Translations under genes and position numbers: made by a program
Notes under the pieces: model-generated
Databases searched by the model: none
What the model was told of the DNA's origin: nothing
What the model saw: the letters and a program-made list of their open reading frames with translations, nothing else
Assembly (NCBI RefSeq): GCF_036245645.1
Contig: NZ_BTPE01000001.1
Coordinates: 310,001 to 374,000, forward strand
Source of the DNA: Algoriphagus taiwanensis
GTDB lineage: Bacteria; Bacteroidota; Bacteroidia; Cytophagales; Cyclobacteriaceae
DNA: 64,000 nucleotides
Reading direction: 5' to 3'
In this document: positions 1 through 8,599 of the stretch, one piece after another
Layout of the letters: every line of letters starts with the position of its first letter
Numbering within the stretch: the first letter of the stretch is position 1

Positions 1-1
1 T

Positions 2-658
2 TCCTTTGAACGAACCCGTGATGAGGACAATCCGGATGCGGCGCAGGTGGTCATCCGCACGGAAGCTACCCTGCCTGAGGAAGTCGGGGGCTATTATCTG
101 CGATGGGCCGTGGATGAAGCCTATTTCTGGGATTTGACTTTTTTCCCAAATCCATTCAATACCCCTCCGCCAAATTGTATTGTCTTTGATTTTCCCGATC
201 CTGAGCGGATTACCTTGGTCAATGGAGACTTGCTAAACAACCCCGGAGGCAAATCCACACGGGTAGTGGCTCAGAGAGGGGTGGACCAGTCCTTTTTGAG
301 TCGACATTATTTCAATGTGCAGCAGCTGAGTATCACGGAGGATGCGTATCGGTATTGGACGCAAATCCGAGAGGTGGTCAACAATACGGGTTCGGTGTTT
401 GACTCACCTCCCGCACCTGTCCGGGGCAACCTATACAATGTCAATGATCCCGATGAGGTAGTCTTGGGCTACTTTGAGGTGGCGCGGTCCCGGGTGACGC
501 GAATATTCACTACGGCAGCGGATGTGCCTTTTTTTGTGGAAAAAGCCTGTGAATATATTCCCGGAAAAAGAAGAGATCAGTATTTGCCTACCTGTCTGAC
601 CTGCAGCGCTTTTCCCAGTAGTACAAGTCAGTTTCCCGAGTGGTGGTTTGATGAGTGA
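2..658 (+). CDS. DUF4249 family protein, 3' part (gene starts left of window)
   Basis: The frame is open from base 2, so only about the last 218 codons are present; the GTG at 47 is internal. The C-terminal part shows the features I associate with DUF4249: a hydrophobic GYFEVARS segment, then spaced cysteines (CEY, CLTC) and a terminal aromatic PEWW stretch. Proteins of this family are secreted, usually lipoproteins, and are encoded beside SusC/TonB-dependent receptors in Bacteroidota. No receptor gene follows on the right, so a partner would lie to the left. It converges with the minus-strand gene ending at 761. Molecular function is not known for the family. Confidence 0.75.
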   Translation, partial: SFERTRDEDNPDAAQVVIRTEATLPEEVGGYYLRWAVDEAYFWDLTFFPNPFNTPPPNCIVFDFPDPERITLVNGDLLNNPGGKSTRVVAQRGVDQSFLSRHYFNVQQLSITEDAYRYWTQIREVVNNTGSVFDSPPAPVRGNLYNVNDPDEVVLGYFEVARSRVTRIFTTAADVPFFVEKACEYIPGKRRDQYLPTCLTCSAFPSSTSQFPEWWFDE

Positions 659-760
659 GTAGTGCAATGATTGGTAAAGTGTTGAAAACCAGATAAAATC
701 ATACTTTCTCCTTTTAAAAGGAAATATTTTTTTCACAAAAATGATCTTATGAGAACAAAA

Positions 761-1471
761 TCATTTCATCTCATAAATAAAAATTGCGCGATTGCAGGAT
801 TGAAGCGCTATTCCATAGCTTTGCAATCCGTTACGCAATACATCCAGCGAACTTCCGTCCAATGTAAAGGAATATACCTTTGCACTTTTTGCCTTCTCAG
901 TATAGAAACGCCCCAGTCTCTTTTCCTTACTTAGTTTTTCTGCAAGCTCCTCCAAGGTGTATCCCTCCAAAATGATTCGTGATTTGTTGGACTCATTTTT
1001 TTTGAGTACTCCATTTTTCGGGGTATACAGAAACTTGTCCAGTTGATCCTGAGATGTAATTTGAAGACAGTTTCCCATTTGGGATTGGGAAGTTTGGCTC
1101 GTGACAAATTCAGGACGCTGATCTAATTGTTTCCAGATTTGATCCAAAACTGACTGGTCTAGGGGAGTCGAAGTATTGATTCGCAGGGTGTAGAGCTCTT
1201 CTCCAAATTTGCGACTGATCTTAAACTCTACCTCCGGCCACAATTCGGAAAATATCTCCGAGAGAGTTCCTCCCGTACTTACAAAACCCGGACCCGAAGC
1301 AGCGCTCGTATTTCGCTCTCCATCGCCATCGAATCTGTGTAATTCGAAATTCCCTTCCTTAAGATCGCCGCTTGCAACCAGGACTTTTTTGGAAGGAGAC
1401 ACTTGAGATTGCGAATAACTAGGCAGGTAGCTCAGAAAGAGGAACACGAAGGAATAAAAATGGTGTCTCAT
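761..1471 (-). CDS. Secreted protein of unknown function (weak DUF3738-like C-terminus)
   Basis: The 236-residue product has a Sec signal peptide (residues 1-20, ending SYSQS) and no membrane segment after it. The last 70 residues (a YTLEELAEKLSKE stretch, then LDVLRNGLQSYGIALQ) resemble the end of the TIGR03435/DUF3738 family, but this is a weak resemblance and I would not name it from this. The ATG at 1471 lies inside the end of the upstream propeller lipoprotein gene, giving a 53-nt overlap, so the two are almost certainly translated from one message. Function is unknown; a periplasmic location is inferred. Confidence 0.7.
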   Translation of the reverse strand: MRHHFYSFVFLFLSYLPSYSQSQVSPSKKVLVASGDLKEGNFELHRFDGDGERNTSAASGPGFVSTGGTLSEIFSELWPEVEFKISRKFGEELYTLRINTSTPLDQSVLDQIWKQLDQRPEFVTSQTSQSQMGNCLQITSQDQLDKFLYTPKNGVLKKNESNKSRIILEGYTLEELAEKLSKEKRLGRFYTEKAKSAKVYSFTLDGSSLDVLRNGLQSYGIALQSCNRAIFIYEMK

Positions 1472-2492
1472 AATTTTTGAGTTTTAGGAAGGGTTCAGGA
1501 TAAGTTTCGTTTGTGTTAAACTCGATGAAGGCCTCTTCGGTCAATAAGAGATATACATCCTCTTTGTATTCCTGTCCAAGAAATGGCAACTGAACACCGT
1601 TGGATAATATAACTTTATTGACCAATGATTTTTTTCCGGTCGGCAAATGATGAATCAATGTCTGTAAGCTGGAATTTTTGACCAAAGAGTACCATCTCCA
1701 ATCCTCCGATTGGGACAAATACAAGGGAAAGTAAATTTGCTCGGGATCCAGGCCTACTCCTGCTTGCAGCCCTTCTCCTGTGGGGAGAACTTGCAAAAGC
1801 TCAGACCCAACCCATTCCCCTTTCCGATTGAATCTGATCAAGGTGTCATTTCCTATTCGGGAAAAAATCACCTCATTCTCAGTATTCGCCAGCGATTGAT
1901 TGGTCAACACATTGAAGGAGTAAGAATCAGTTGGGGAGGCAGGGTAGCTGAGGTATTTTTGGATTTTCTCAGGGCTGTCTAGGGGAAAAGTCAAGAGGTG
2001 AAAATTAAACGTAGTATCCCTGTTCAGTGTATTGGGTGGCTGATATAGAAATAACCGATCCTGAAAAACGGCTAACCTAGAGGCATCTACCCCCAGGTCA
2101 AAGGTGGTTTCAAAAGATTGGGTGACCAAATCAAAACGGTGAGCTGTGCCCTTTCCCTCGCAAAGAAGGTAAAGTTTTGAGCCAGCGATTGCGAAATCAG
2201 TTATTACACATCCCTGCAGTTCCAAAAAGACCTTCGAATCAAAAATCATAGGTTTTTGATCGGGATCTGCATAATGATACAAGGTAGATTTAGAAAGAAT
2301 TGTAAAACCGCTCTCCCCGATTTTCCATTTATCAATCACGCCACTAAATGGAATATGAGGAAACTCCACCAAGTCAAATTGATTGATTTCCAAGGAAACG
2401 GGAGATAAATTGGATACGGGTTGTTCTTGTATAGAAGGGCTGCTGCAAGACAATACACATGGTAGCAATACCAAAATGATAATTCGATTCAT
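1419..2492 (-). CDS. 6-bladed beta-propeller-type lipoprotein
   Basis: The ATG at 2492 begins a lipoprotein signal (hydrophobic stretch ending CVLSC), giving 357 residues; a TTG five codons earlier is less likely because the signal would start less typically. The body is all-beta in appearance, with repeated aromatic-rich strands and the motif NDTLIRF around two thirds of the way. An NDT[LI] motif also occurs in the lipoproteins at 28319, 52034 and 54310, which I assign to the 6-bladed propeller (BF3164/DUF4934/PF17170-like) group. Exposure on the outer membrane or periplasmic face is inferred from the lipobox. It overlaps the next gene by 53 nt. No ligand or partner is evident. Confidence 0.72.
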   Translation of the reverse strand: MNRIIILVLLPCVLSCSSPSIQEQPVSNLSPVSLEINQFDLVEFPHIPFSGVIDKWKIGESGFTILSKSTLYHYADPDQKPMIFDSKVFLELQGCVITDFAIAGSKLYLLCEGKGTAHRFDLVTQSFETTFDLGVDASRLAVFQDRLFLYQPPNTLNRDTTFNFHLLTFPLDSPEKIQKYLSYPASPTDSYSFNVLTNQSLANTENEVIFSRIGNDTLIRFNRKGEWVGSELLQVLPTGEGLQAGVGLDPEQIYFPLYLSQSEDWRWYSLVKNSSLQTLIHHLPTGKKSLVNKVILSNGVQLPFLGQEYKEDVYLLLTEEAFIEFNTNETYPEPFLKLKNYETPFLFLRVPLSELPA

Positions 2493-2925
2493 AGATAGAG
2501 AAGACAATTCCCTTTTTTAACCTGGATGCTTTCGCAGTTCAAGGAGAAACCTATTTTTAACAACTCTTCTCTAACAAATTCAAACCCATTCATAAAATCA
2601 GATTTCTTCAAAAAAAACTTAAATCATTTTTTTCAGTTTTCACGAAGATCCTGTTTAATTAGTTTAAAAATTTTCAAATTAATTTAACCCTTGGAAAATC
2701 CCACAACTTGCATCTCGCTTTATCTCCACCTTGATGGCTAGTGTATTAGGATACCCCTTCGGGTTTCAATGTGAAAAAGGATAAAACCACATAGGCACAT
2801 AGGTTCACATAGTTTATTGGGCTATGTTTTCTATGTGGCTATGTGGTTTATTTTATTCGTCCCAGTTTTAAACAATCAAATAGAAAGAAACTATGGACTG
2901 TTGTCAGTCGAACGTTGATCGGAAA
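2493..2925. other. Intergenic region with AT-rich stretch and palindromic repeat
   Basis: About 430 bases separate the propeller lipoprotein start from the stop of the M20 gene. Bases 2510-2700 are AT-rich with A and T runs and hold the presumed promoter of the lipoprotein operon, though no clear TTTG/TAnnTTTG pair stands out. Bases 2784-2849 form a palindromic repeat annotated separately. No reading frame here looks coding. Confidence 0.6.
2784..2849. repeat. ACATAG palindromic repeat, copy 1
   Basis: An imperfect inverted repeat whose left arm carries three CACAT/ACATAG words and whose right arm carries CTATG, CTATGTG and CTATGTGGTTT, around a short TTTATTGGG centre. A second copy is at 5094-5159, the same distance downstream of the paralogous M20 gene. 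It could fold as a hairpin past the M20 stop; its position and word structure suggest an interspersed intergenic element rather than a simple terminator. Confidence 0.8.
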
Positions 2926-4218
2926 CTACTTTTTCATCCCCATATAGTCCACTACAAAGTAGCTGAGTGTTCTTACTCCCAGCTTGAATCCGTCTTCCTC
3001 GATATGAAAATCCGGAGTATGGTGGGAGGGAACTTTTGCAGGGTCTAATCCTTGTTTCATTCCCCCCAGCATGATAAAGAAACCGGGTTTTTCACGCTGG
3101 AAAAAGCTGAAATCTTCCGCACCTGTCACAGGGTCCATGACTACCACATTGCCTTCCCCGGCGGCTGCTACCATGGAGGGAATGGCTTTGGAAGTCAGGT
3201 CGGGATCGTTTACTGTGGAGGGGTAGAGCTTTCCGATGTTCACATCAGCTTTGGCTCCTGCGCTTTCGGCAATATTGGTGATGATTTCTGTGATTCTTCG
3301 ATGCACCAAAGCCTGTTGCTCGTCTCCGAAGGTTCGGATGGTGCCGATTAGTTCTACTTTCTCAGGAATGATGTTGTGACGGATACCGCCATGAATCGCT
3401 CCTACGGTAACTACTGCAGGGTTTTGGGTGATATTGACACTTCTGGAAAGGATGGTTTGAAGTCCCATGATGGCTTGGGAGGCCGTCACGATCGGGTCCA
3501 CACTCGACCAGGGTGAGGCGCCATGCGCCTGAGTTCCGGTGATGGTCACATCCAGATTGTCCACAGCTGCCAAGAAAGGGCCTGATCGATAGCCAACTTT
3601 CCCCGCCTCCAATTGCGCCCAAATGTGCAGGCCAAAAATCGCATCCACGTCCTTCATCACCCCTTCTTCGACCATTTGCTTGGCCCCAAAGGAAGTGACA
3701 CCCGGTTCATAGATTCCCTCTTCGGCGGGTTGGAAGATAAACTTCACCGAGCCTTCCAGCTGATCTTTCATTCCAGCCAAGACTTCAGCTACTCCCATCA
3801 AAATCGCCACGTGGGAATCATGTCCGCAGGCATGCATCACACCAGTTTCCTGTCCGTTGTAGGTGGCGGTATTGACCGACTTGAAGGGAAGATCATTGCG
3901 TTCGGTCACAGGAAGGGCATCCATATCTGCCCGAAGGGCGACCATTGGACCGGGTTTGCCTCCTTTGAGTACGCCGACCACACCGGTGACAGCCACCTGC
4001 TCGGTAACTTCCATGCCAAGGGAACGGAGATGATCTGCCACGATTTTGGCAGTGCGGAATTCCTTATTTCCCAGTTCAGGATGCTGATGGAAATCCCTTC
4101 TCCATTCGATCACTTTGGATTCGATGGCATCGGCACCCTGATCGATTTGAGGTCGGAGTTGGGATTGGGCAAAAGAAGATGCGGATAGAAAGAGAAGGGG
4201 AAATAGGAGCTTTTTCAT
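2926..4218 (-). CDS. Secreted M20 family metallo-amidohydrolase (copy 1)
   Basis: A 430-residue protein with a Sec signal (residues 1-17, ending SSFAQ). It belongs to the M20D group (IAA-amino-acid/hippurate-type amidohydrolases), which hydrolyse N-acyl amino acids or peptides with two metal ions. Visible ligands and motifs: ADMDALP near residue 98, HACGHDSH at 129-136, QPAEEG at 163-168, GLH in the middle, GAEDF and HHTPDF near the end. Length is normal for the family plus signal peptide. It is a close paralogue of 5236-6528, the same length and without any net indel. Periplasmic or secreted location is inferred; the substrate cannot be told from the sequence. Confidence 0.92.
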   Translation of the reverse strand: MKKLLFPLLFLSASSFAQSQLRPQIDQGADAIESKVIEWRRDFHQHPELGNKEFRTAKIVADHLRSLGMEVTEQVAVTGVVGVLKGGKPGPMVALRADMDALPVTERNDLPFKSVNTATYNGQETGVMHACGHDSHVAILMGVAEVLAGMKDQLEGSVKFIFQPAEEGIYEPGVTSFGAKQMVEEGVMKDVDAIFGLHIWAQLEAGKVGYRSGPFLAAVDNLDVTITGTQAHGASPWSSVDPIVTASQAIMGLQTILSRSVNITQNPAVVTVGAIHGGIRHNIIPEKVELIGTIRTFGDEQQALVHRRITEIITNIAESAGAKADVNIGKLYPSTVNDPDLTSKAIPSMVAAAGEGNVVVMDPVTGAEDFSFFQREKPGFFIMLGGMKQGLDPAKVPSHHTPDFHIEEDGFKLGVRTLSYFVVDYMGMKK

Positions 4219-4400
4219 GGGTCAATTGTGTAAGATGGGTGGATAAAACTGTCCTTAAAGATAAAGGCAATCTCAGCTATTTAAAGCGTTTGGGAAAAGA
4301 GTTGGCGGTGTGGCTTTTAACTAATTTTATCAAATCAATGCAGTTTTTAAAAAGACGGGGAAATTTTTATCCCTAATTTTAACTAATTAATACTTGTTTT

Positions 4401-4766
4401 ATGAGCAATCAATTTTATTCTCTTTTTCTTTTTTGGATTGGGATTTTGCTGTTTTTGACCTCTTGCGGAATGGGGTCTGAAGAAAAATGTATCTCGTTGT
4501 TAAAGAATTCTAATGCAGAAAGTCTAGACACGTTGGTCATTGATTCTCCCAATCGAAATAAAATCTATCATGCCGAACTCTGCCTTACCGGGGAATTGGT
4601 GGACACGGTCAAGTTGGGAATTCATCCGAATTTCCAGGTTATGCTCTTTCCGGGAAATTATGATAGCCTGATTTACAAAGGGGATTGGTATGGAGATCCG
4701 ATGGTCCTGAAGACAGAAGGAGGAATGGGAAGTCAGATGGAGTTTTGCGCGAAGTTTTTCTATTAA
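4401..4766 (+). CDS. Small lipoprotein of unknown function
   Basis: The 121-residue product has a lipoprotein signal with lipobox FLTSC at residue 22, then a short globular domain with several cysteines (KCISLL, LCLTG, FCAKFF). I do not recognise the family. It is followed after 10 bases by the small gene at 4777 on the same strand, and the two sit between the duplicated M20 genes on the opposite strand, so they probably form a two-gene unit of their own. Confidence 0.65.
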   Translation: MSNQFYSLFLFWIGILLFLTSCGMGSEEKCISLLKNSNAESLDTLVIDSPNRNKIYHAELCLTGELVDTVKLGIHPNFQVMLFPGNYDSLIYKGDWYGDPMVLKTEGGMGSQMEFCAKFFY

Positions 4767-4776
4767 TCAGAGTTTT

Positions 4777-5067
4777 ATGAAAATCCGATATGTCATTTTA
4801 ATCTTTGTTCTGGCGTTAGTTGCTTGGTTTCAATATGATCAGGTTGAACTCAGACGAAACCATCAAAATGCCAAACAAGTCCGTTTGGGGATGACTGCCG
4901 AAAAAGTGATCCAAATTATGGGACAGCCCGAGGAGAAAAACCTAGTCATTGGAAGTAGGGTAGAGGCTGAATCAACTTTTCAATATAAGGCTCCCTTTGG
5001 CTCCTCAGACGGAATTGAAATTTCTTTCGACGAGCAGGGAAAAGTTATTCATGTAGCGAATGAATAG
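4777..5067 (+). CDS. Membrane-anchored BamE/SmpA-like small protein
   Basis: A 96-residue protein with one N-terminal hydrophobic segment (residues 4-18) and no lipobox cysteine. The stretch VRLGMTAEKVIQIMGQPE at about 36-53 is the classic beginning of the BamE/SmpA (bla-regulator lipoprotein-like) fold, in which a G-M/S-T-x-x-x-V-x-x-x-x-G-x-P pattern is followed by beta strands. The full BamE role in outer-membrane assembly should not be inferred, since many unrelated small envelope proteins use this domain. It lies 10 bases after the lipoprotein gene at 4401. Confidence 0.68.
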   Translation: MKIRYVILIFVLALVAWFQYDQVELRRNHQNAKQVRLGMTAEKVIQIMGQPEEKNLVIGSRVEAESTFQYKAPFGSSDGIEISFDEQGKVIHVANE

Positions 5068-5093
5068 CTTCAACTACCCTTTGAATGAAAAAG

Positions 5094-5159
5094 TAACCAC
5101 ATAGACACACAGGATCACATAGTTAATTGGGCTATGTTTTCTATGTGCCTCTGTGGTTT
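5094..5159. repeat. ACATAG palindromic repeat, copy 2
   Basis: Second copy of the element at 2784-2849, at exactly the same distance (77 bases) from the stop of the neighbouring M20 gene. The similarity continues through the following bases up to the M20 stop codon, so this copy was duplicated together with the gene. Several bases in the arms differ between the copies. Confidence 0.8.
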
Positions 5160-5235
5160 ATTTTATTCGTCCCGGTTTTAAACAATGAATTAGGAAGAAG
5201 CCTTGGACTGTCGTCTGTGGACCATTGGCTAGAAA

Positions 5236-6528
5236 CTACTTCTTCATCCCCATATAATCCACCACAAAGTAGCTCAGCACACGCATGCCCAGCACAAATC
5301 CTCCCTCGTCGATGTAGAAATCTGGTGTATGGTGAGAGGGAGTTTTGGTCGGGTCTCCTCCTTTTTTCATCCCTCCCAAGCCGATAAATAGCCCCGGCTT
5401 TTCCCGCTGATAAAAGCTGAAATCCTCAGCACCTGTCACCGGAGGATTGTAATTGATGTTGTCTTTTCCGGCTGCTGCTTCCATGGAGGCGACCATTTTG
5501 GAGGTCAAGTCAGGATCATTCACGGTGGAGGGATAGAGTTTTTGGATATTTACCTCTGCTCTTGCCCCGGCACTTTCGGCGATATTCGTGGCGATCTCCG
5601 TGATGCGCTTGTGCACCAAGGCCTGCTGCTCGTCTCCGAAGGTTCGGATGGTACCGATCATTTCCACCTTTTCAGGGATGATGTTGTGACGAATACCTCC
5701 GTGAATGGCTCCTACAGTTACCACGGCAGGATTTTGGGTGATATTGACACTTCTGGAAAGGATCGTCTGCAAACCGGTCACAATCTGGGATGCAGTCACA
5801 ATTGGATCGACTCCAGACCAAGGAGAAGCTCCATGGGCCTGAGTGCCATGAACGATGATTTCCAGATTATCCACGGCAGCTTGGGCGGGACCTGAGCGAT
5901 AGCCGATTTTCCCAACCTCAGTCTGAGAGGAAATATGCAAGCCGAAAATCGCATCCACATCCTTCATTACGCCTTCTTCCACCAATTGCTTGGCTCCCCA
6001 AGTGGTGACTCCGGGTTCATAGATTCCTTCCTCAGCCGGCTGGAAAATGAACTTCACCGAACCTTCCAACTGATCTCTCATTCCTGCCAAGACTTCCGCC
6101 ACTCCCATTAGAATGGCCACGTGCGTATCGTGTCCGCAGGCATGCATGACTCCGGTTTCTTGTCCGTTGTAGGTGGTAGTGACGGTTGATTTGAAAGGCA
6201 AATCCACGCGCTCAGTCACGGGTAGGGCGTCCATATCAGCTCTCAGAGCGACCATCGGGCCAGGCTTTCCGCCTTTCAATACACCCACCACTCCGGTCAC
6301 GGCCATTCCTTCGGTGACTTCAATTCCCAAGGAACGAAGGTGATCGGCTACTTTTTTGGCTGTTCTGACTTCGTTGTTGCCCAATTCAGGATTTTGGTGA
6401 ATGTCCCGTCTCCATTCGATTACTTTGGATTCGATGGAAGCGGCTTTTTGATCGATGCTGGGGCGGAGTTTGCTTTGGCCAAACGCCGTTCCGCTAATCA
6501 GAAGTAAGGGGATGATAAGTTTTCGCAT
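5236..6528 (-). CDS. Secreted M20 family metallo-amidohydrolase (copy 2)
   Basis: The frame is open upstream to 6678, but the ATG at 6528 starts a clean Sec signal (MRKLIIP to TAFGQ) and gives 430 residues, identical in length to the paralogue at 2926. All M20D motifs are kept: ADMDALP, HACGHDTH, QPAEEG, GAEDF and HHTPDF. Substitutions are scattered, for example GLHISS versus GLHIWA next to a presumed ligand and changes around 215-225, which could alter substrate choice. The 3' flank, including the palindromic repeat, is shared with copy 1; the 5' flanks are not visibly related. Periplasmic or secreted N-acyl amino acid or dipeptide hydrolysis is inferred from the family. Confidence 0.92.
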   Translation of the reverse strand: MRKLIIPLLLISGTAFGQSKLRPSIDQKAASIESKVIEWRRDIHQNPELGNNEVRTAKKVADHLRSLGIEVTEGMAVTGVVGVLKGGKPGPMVALRADMDALPVTERVDLPFKSTVTTTYNGQETGVMHACGHDTHVAILMGVAEVLAGMRDQLEGSVKFIFQPAEEGIYEPGVTTWGAKQLVEEGVMKDVDAIFGLHISSQTEVGKIGYRSGPAQAAVDNLEIIVHGTQAHGASPWSGVDPIVTASQIVTGLQTILSRSVNITQNPAVVTVGAIHGGIRHNIIPEKVEMIGTIRTFGDEQQALVHKRITEIATNIAESAGARAEVNIQKLYPSTVNDPDLTSKMVASMEAAAGKDNINYNPPVTGAEDFSFYQREKPGLFIGLGGMKKGGDPTKTPSHHTPDFYIDEGGFVLGMRVLSYFVVDYMGMKK

Positions 6529-6708
6529 AATAATGTAAGGTTGATGAAGGTCTTTGGGGCTTTTTTGGGTGTTTTGGAAAATTAGCCCAAGCGAAGCTAA
6601 AATCCTTGACCTTTCGGATAAAAAGAGGTGTTGGAGAACTTTTGGACTTGATTTCGCTTTAAATAGAAGATTATTCAAAATCTGAAAAAGGTTTTTACGA
6701 AATCAAAA

Positions 6709-6737
6709 TCCCCCTAACCTCCTTTAGAAAAGGGGGA
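6709..6737. repeat. CCCCCT/AGGGGG intergenic hairpin
   Basis: TCCCCCT and AGGGGGA arms are separated by 15 bases. It lies in the 295-base divergent gap between the M20 gene and the SDR at 6824, so it is not behind either gene as a terminator. It looks like one of the short C-run/G-run palindromes scattered through many bacterial genomes. Nothing else in the gap is recognisable. Confidence 0.5.
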
Positions 6738-6823
6738 GTTTGCTTATTTCGACGCTCAAACTTCTTCTTTAATAGAGAGGTGTCTTTGAATTTATTGGTA
6801 GTAAACACGAAAAATAAAACACA

Positions 6824-7525
6824 ATGGAATTGAAAAATAAAATCGCCGTAGTCACCGGAGTCAGCAAGGGAATCGGGCTGGAATTGGTGAAGCTTTTGGT
6901 AGAAAAAGGAACTGTTGTCGCGGGTTGGGGACGAACTCAGCCGGATTTTCAGCATGCTAATTTCCACTTTTTCACCTGCGATGTCTCAAATGAAAGCAGC
7001 GTGGAAGTTGCCTATCAGGCCACTATTGCCAAGTTGGGTGCAGATATCCGAATTTTGGTGAACAATGCCGGTTTTGGAGTGGCTGGACCTTTTGAAGAAA
7101 TGAGTTCTGCGGATTGGAAGTCCATGTTTGATACCAATGTGCACGGGATATTTTATGTCAGCAAGCGACTGATTCCTGCCATGAAAGCTGCAGATGAAGG
7201 GCATATTCTAAATGTCGCCTCTATCGCCGGACTGAATGGAGTTGCTAATTTTGCAGGCTATGTGGGCACCAAGCATGCCGTGAGGGGAATTTCCCATTCT
7301 ATGTATATGGAATTGCGGGATTATGGAATTAAGGTTTCTACCATCTATCCGGGTTCTGTGCAGACCAATTTCTTTGACGGTATCCCTGGGATGAGTGCCC
7401 ATGAAAACATGATGCGTCCTCAGGATGTGGCCTTGACGATTGTGCAGACTTTGGAAACCCACCCCAATTACTTTGTAGCCGATGTGGAATGCCGTCCGCT
7501 GAGACCGAAGGGGAAGAAGCAGTAG
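6824..7525 (+). CDS. Short-chain dehydrogenase/reductase
   Basis: A 233-residue cytoplasmic classical SDR. The N-terminus shows the NAD(P) dinucleotide motif TGVSKGIG (residues 12-19), then NNAGFG, a catalytic Ser in NVASIAG and the Tyr-x-x-x-Lys pair in GYVGTKHA. The arrangement VSKGIG with a downstream acidic CDVS does not settle cofactor choice. It stands alone, divergent from the M20 gene and about 160 bases before gldA. The substrate is unknown. Confidence 0.88.
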   Translation: MELKNKIAVVTGVSKGIGLELVKLLVEKGTVVAGWGRTQPDFQHANFHFFTCDVSNESSVEVAYQATIAKLGADIRILVNNAGFGVAGPFEEMSSADWKSMFDTNVHGIFYVSKRLIPAMKAADEGHILNVASIAGLNGVANFAGYVGTKHAVRGISHSMYMELRDYGIKVSTIYPGSVQTNFFDGIPGMSAHENMMRPQDVALTIVQTLETHPNYFVADVECRPLRPKGKKQ

Positions 7526-7547
7526 GCAGTGGGCAGACTGCCTACTG
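7520..7547. repeat. Hairpin overlapping the SDR stop codon
   Basis: CAGTAGGCAGT and ACTGCCTACTG arms pair around six bases; the TAG stop of the SDR (7523-7525) is within the left arm. It is followed by short CCACTGA direct repeats rather than a T run, so it may act as a 3' mRNA barrier or be an interspersed repeat. Confidence 0.5.
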
Positions 7548-7687
7548 ACCACTGACCACTGCAAACTGAAAAACCTACCACTGAATCCCTTGCCTTTCCG
7601 GCCTCATTATCTATTTTTGCCCTAGACCTGACCAAAGGGGATTTTGCCCCTGCCATGCGGGTAATTTTCTCTTTGGTCCTTCTTTTT

Positions 7688-8599
7688 ATGTCACTCCAAG
7701 TCTCCCAACTCACTAAGGTTTATGGTTCCCAAAAGGTTCTCGATGCCGTCAGTTTTTCGGCAGAGCCAGGGAGAATTTTGGGCTTTCTCGGTCCTAACGG
7801 GGCAGGGAAATCCACCACCATGAAAATCATCACCGGCTATCTCGCCGCGGATTCCGGAGAGGTGAAAGTCTTGGGAGAAAATGCCCTAGAAAACCCCAAA
7901 AAGGTGAGTTCTCGAATCGGCTACTTACCCGAACATAATCCAATTTATCTGGATCTGTATGTCCGGGAATTTCTGGAGTTTTCGGGAGGTATCTACGGGA
8001 TGAAGTCCGCTGCCATCCGTCAAAGAGTAGATGAACTCATCCGAAAAACAGGTCTTCAACCTGAGCAGCACAAGAAAATCGGGCAGCTATCCAAAGGGTA
8101 TCGTCAGCGGGTAGGTTTGGCGAGAGCACTCATTCATGATCCTCAGGTCGTAATCCTGGACGAACCCACCACAGGCCTCGATCCCAATCAGCTGGTGGAA
8201 ATCCGTGCGCTGATTCAGGAAATCGCAGCTGACAAAACCCTGATCTTTTCCACTCATATCCTTCAGGAGGTGGAGGCTATTTGCCAGGATGTGGTGATCA
8301 TCAATCGCGGAAAAATTTTGGCAGCGAGCCCTTTGTCTGAATTAAGAGGAAAGGCTACTGCCGTAGAATTGACTTTGGAAACAGAAGAAGCGCTGGAATT
8401 GAGCTGGTTTGAATCTCTGGGAGAAGTGAAATTTGGCCCCAAAGGAACCAAGGAATTGATTCTCTCCGTGCCTGAGGCCAATGAAGTCCGAAAGGCTCTG
8501 ATGCAGATCATTGCCTCTCGAAATCTCAATCTGATCAGCCTGAATCAGGGCAAAAAGAATTTGGAAACCCTTTTCCGAGAAATCACCCAAGCCCCATGA
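7688..8599 (+). CDS. gldA: Gliding motility ABC transporter ATP-binding subunit GldA
   Basis: The frame opens at 7655, but the ATG at 7688 gives the normal GldA N-terminus (MSLQVSQLTKVYG) and 303 residues, the expected size. Walker A GPNGAGKST is at about 36-44, the ABC signature LSKGYRQRVGLARAL near 136, and Walker B VVILDEPTTGLD near 157. GldA with GldF and GldG forms an ABC transporter required for gliding in Flavobacterium; its cargo is uncertain. The stop overlaps the gldF start by four bases (ATGA), indicating translational coupling. Unlike in F. johnsoniae, where gldA is reported apart from gldFG, the three genes are contiguous here. Confidence 0.9.
   Translation: MSLQVSQLTKVYGSQKVLDAVSFSAEPGRILGFLGPNGAGKSTTMKIITGYLAADSGEVKVLGENALENPKKVSSRIGYLPEHNPIYLDLYVREFLEFSGGIYGMKSAAIRQRVDELIRKTGLQPEQHKKIGQLSKGYRQRVGLARALIHDPQVVILDEPTTGLDPNQLVEIRALIQEIAADKTLIFSTHILQEVEAICQDVVIINRGKILAASPLSELRGKATAVELTLETEEALELSWFESLGEVKFGPKGTKELILSVPEANEVRKALMQIIASRNLNLISLNQGKKNLETLFREITQAP

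Noticed and set aside
3613..4188. 191-codon plus-strand frame opposite M20 copy 1.
   Set aside because: It is a complement-strand shadow of the conserved amidohydrolase sequence; the similar region in copy 2 is interrupted.
6529..6678. Fifty-residue N-terminal extension of M20 copy 2.
   Set aside because: It would hide the signal peptide, has no counterpart in copy 1 and has poor composition.
6695..6967. Minus-strand frame over the SDR start region.
   Set aside because: Overlaps the SDR and the C-run hairpin, no signal, no motif; the SDR is clear.
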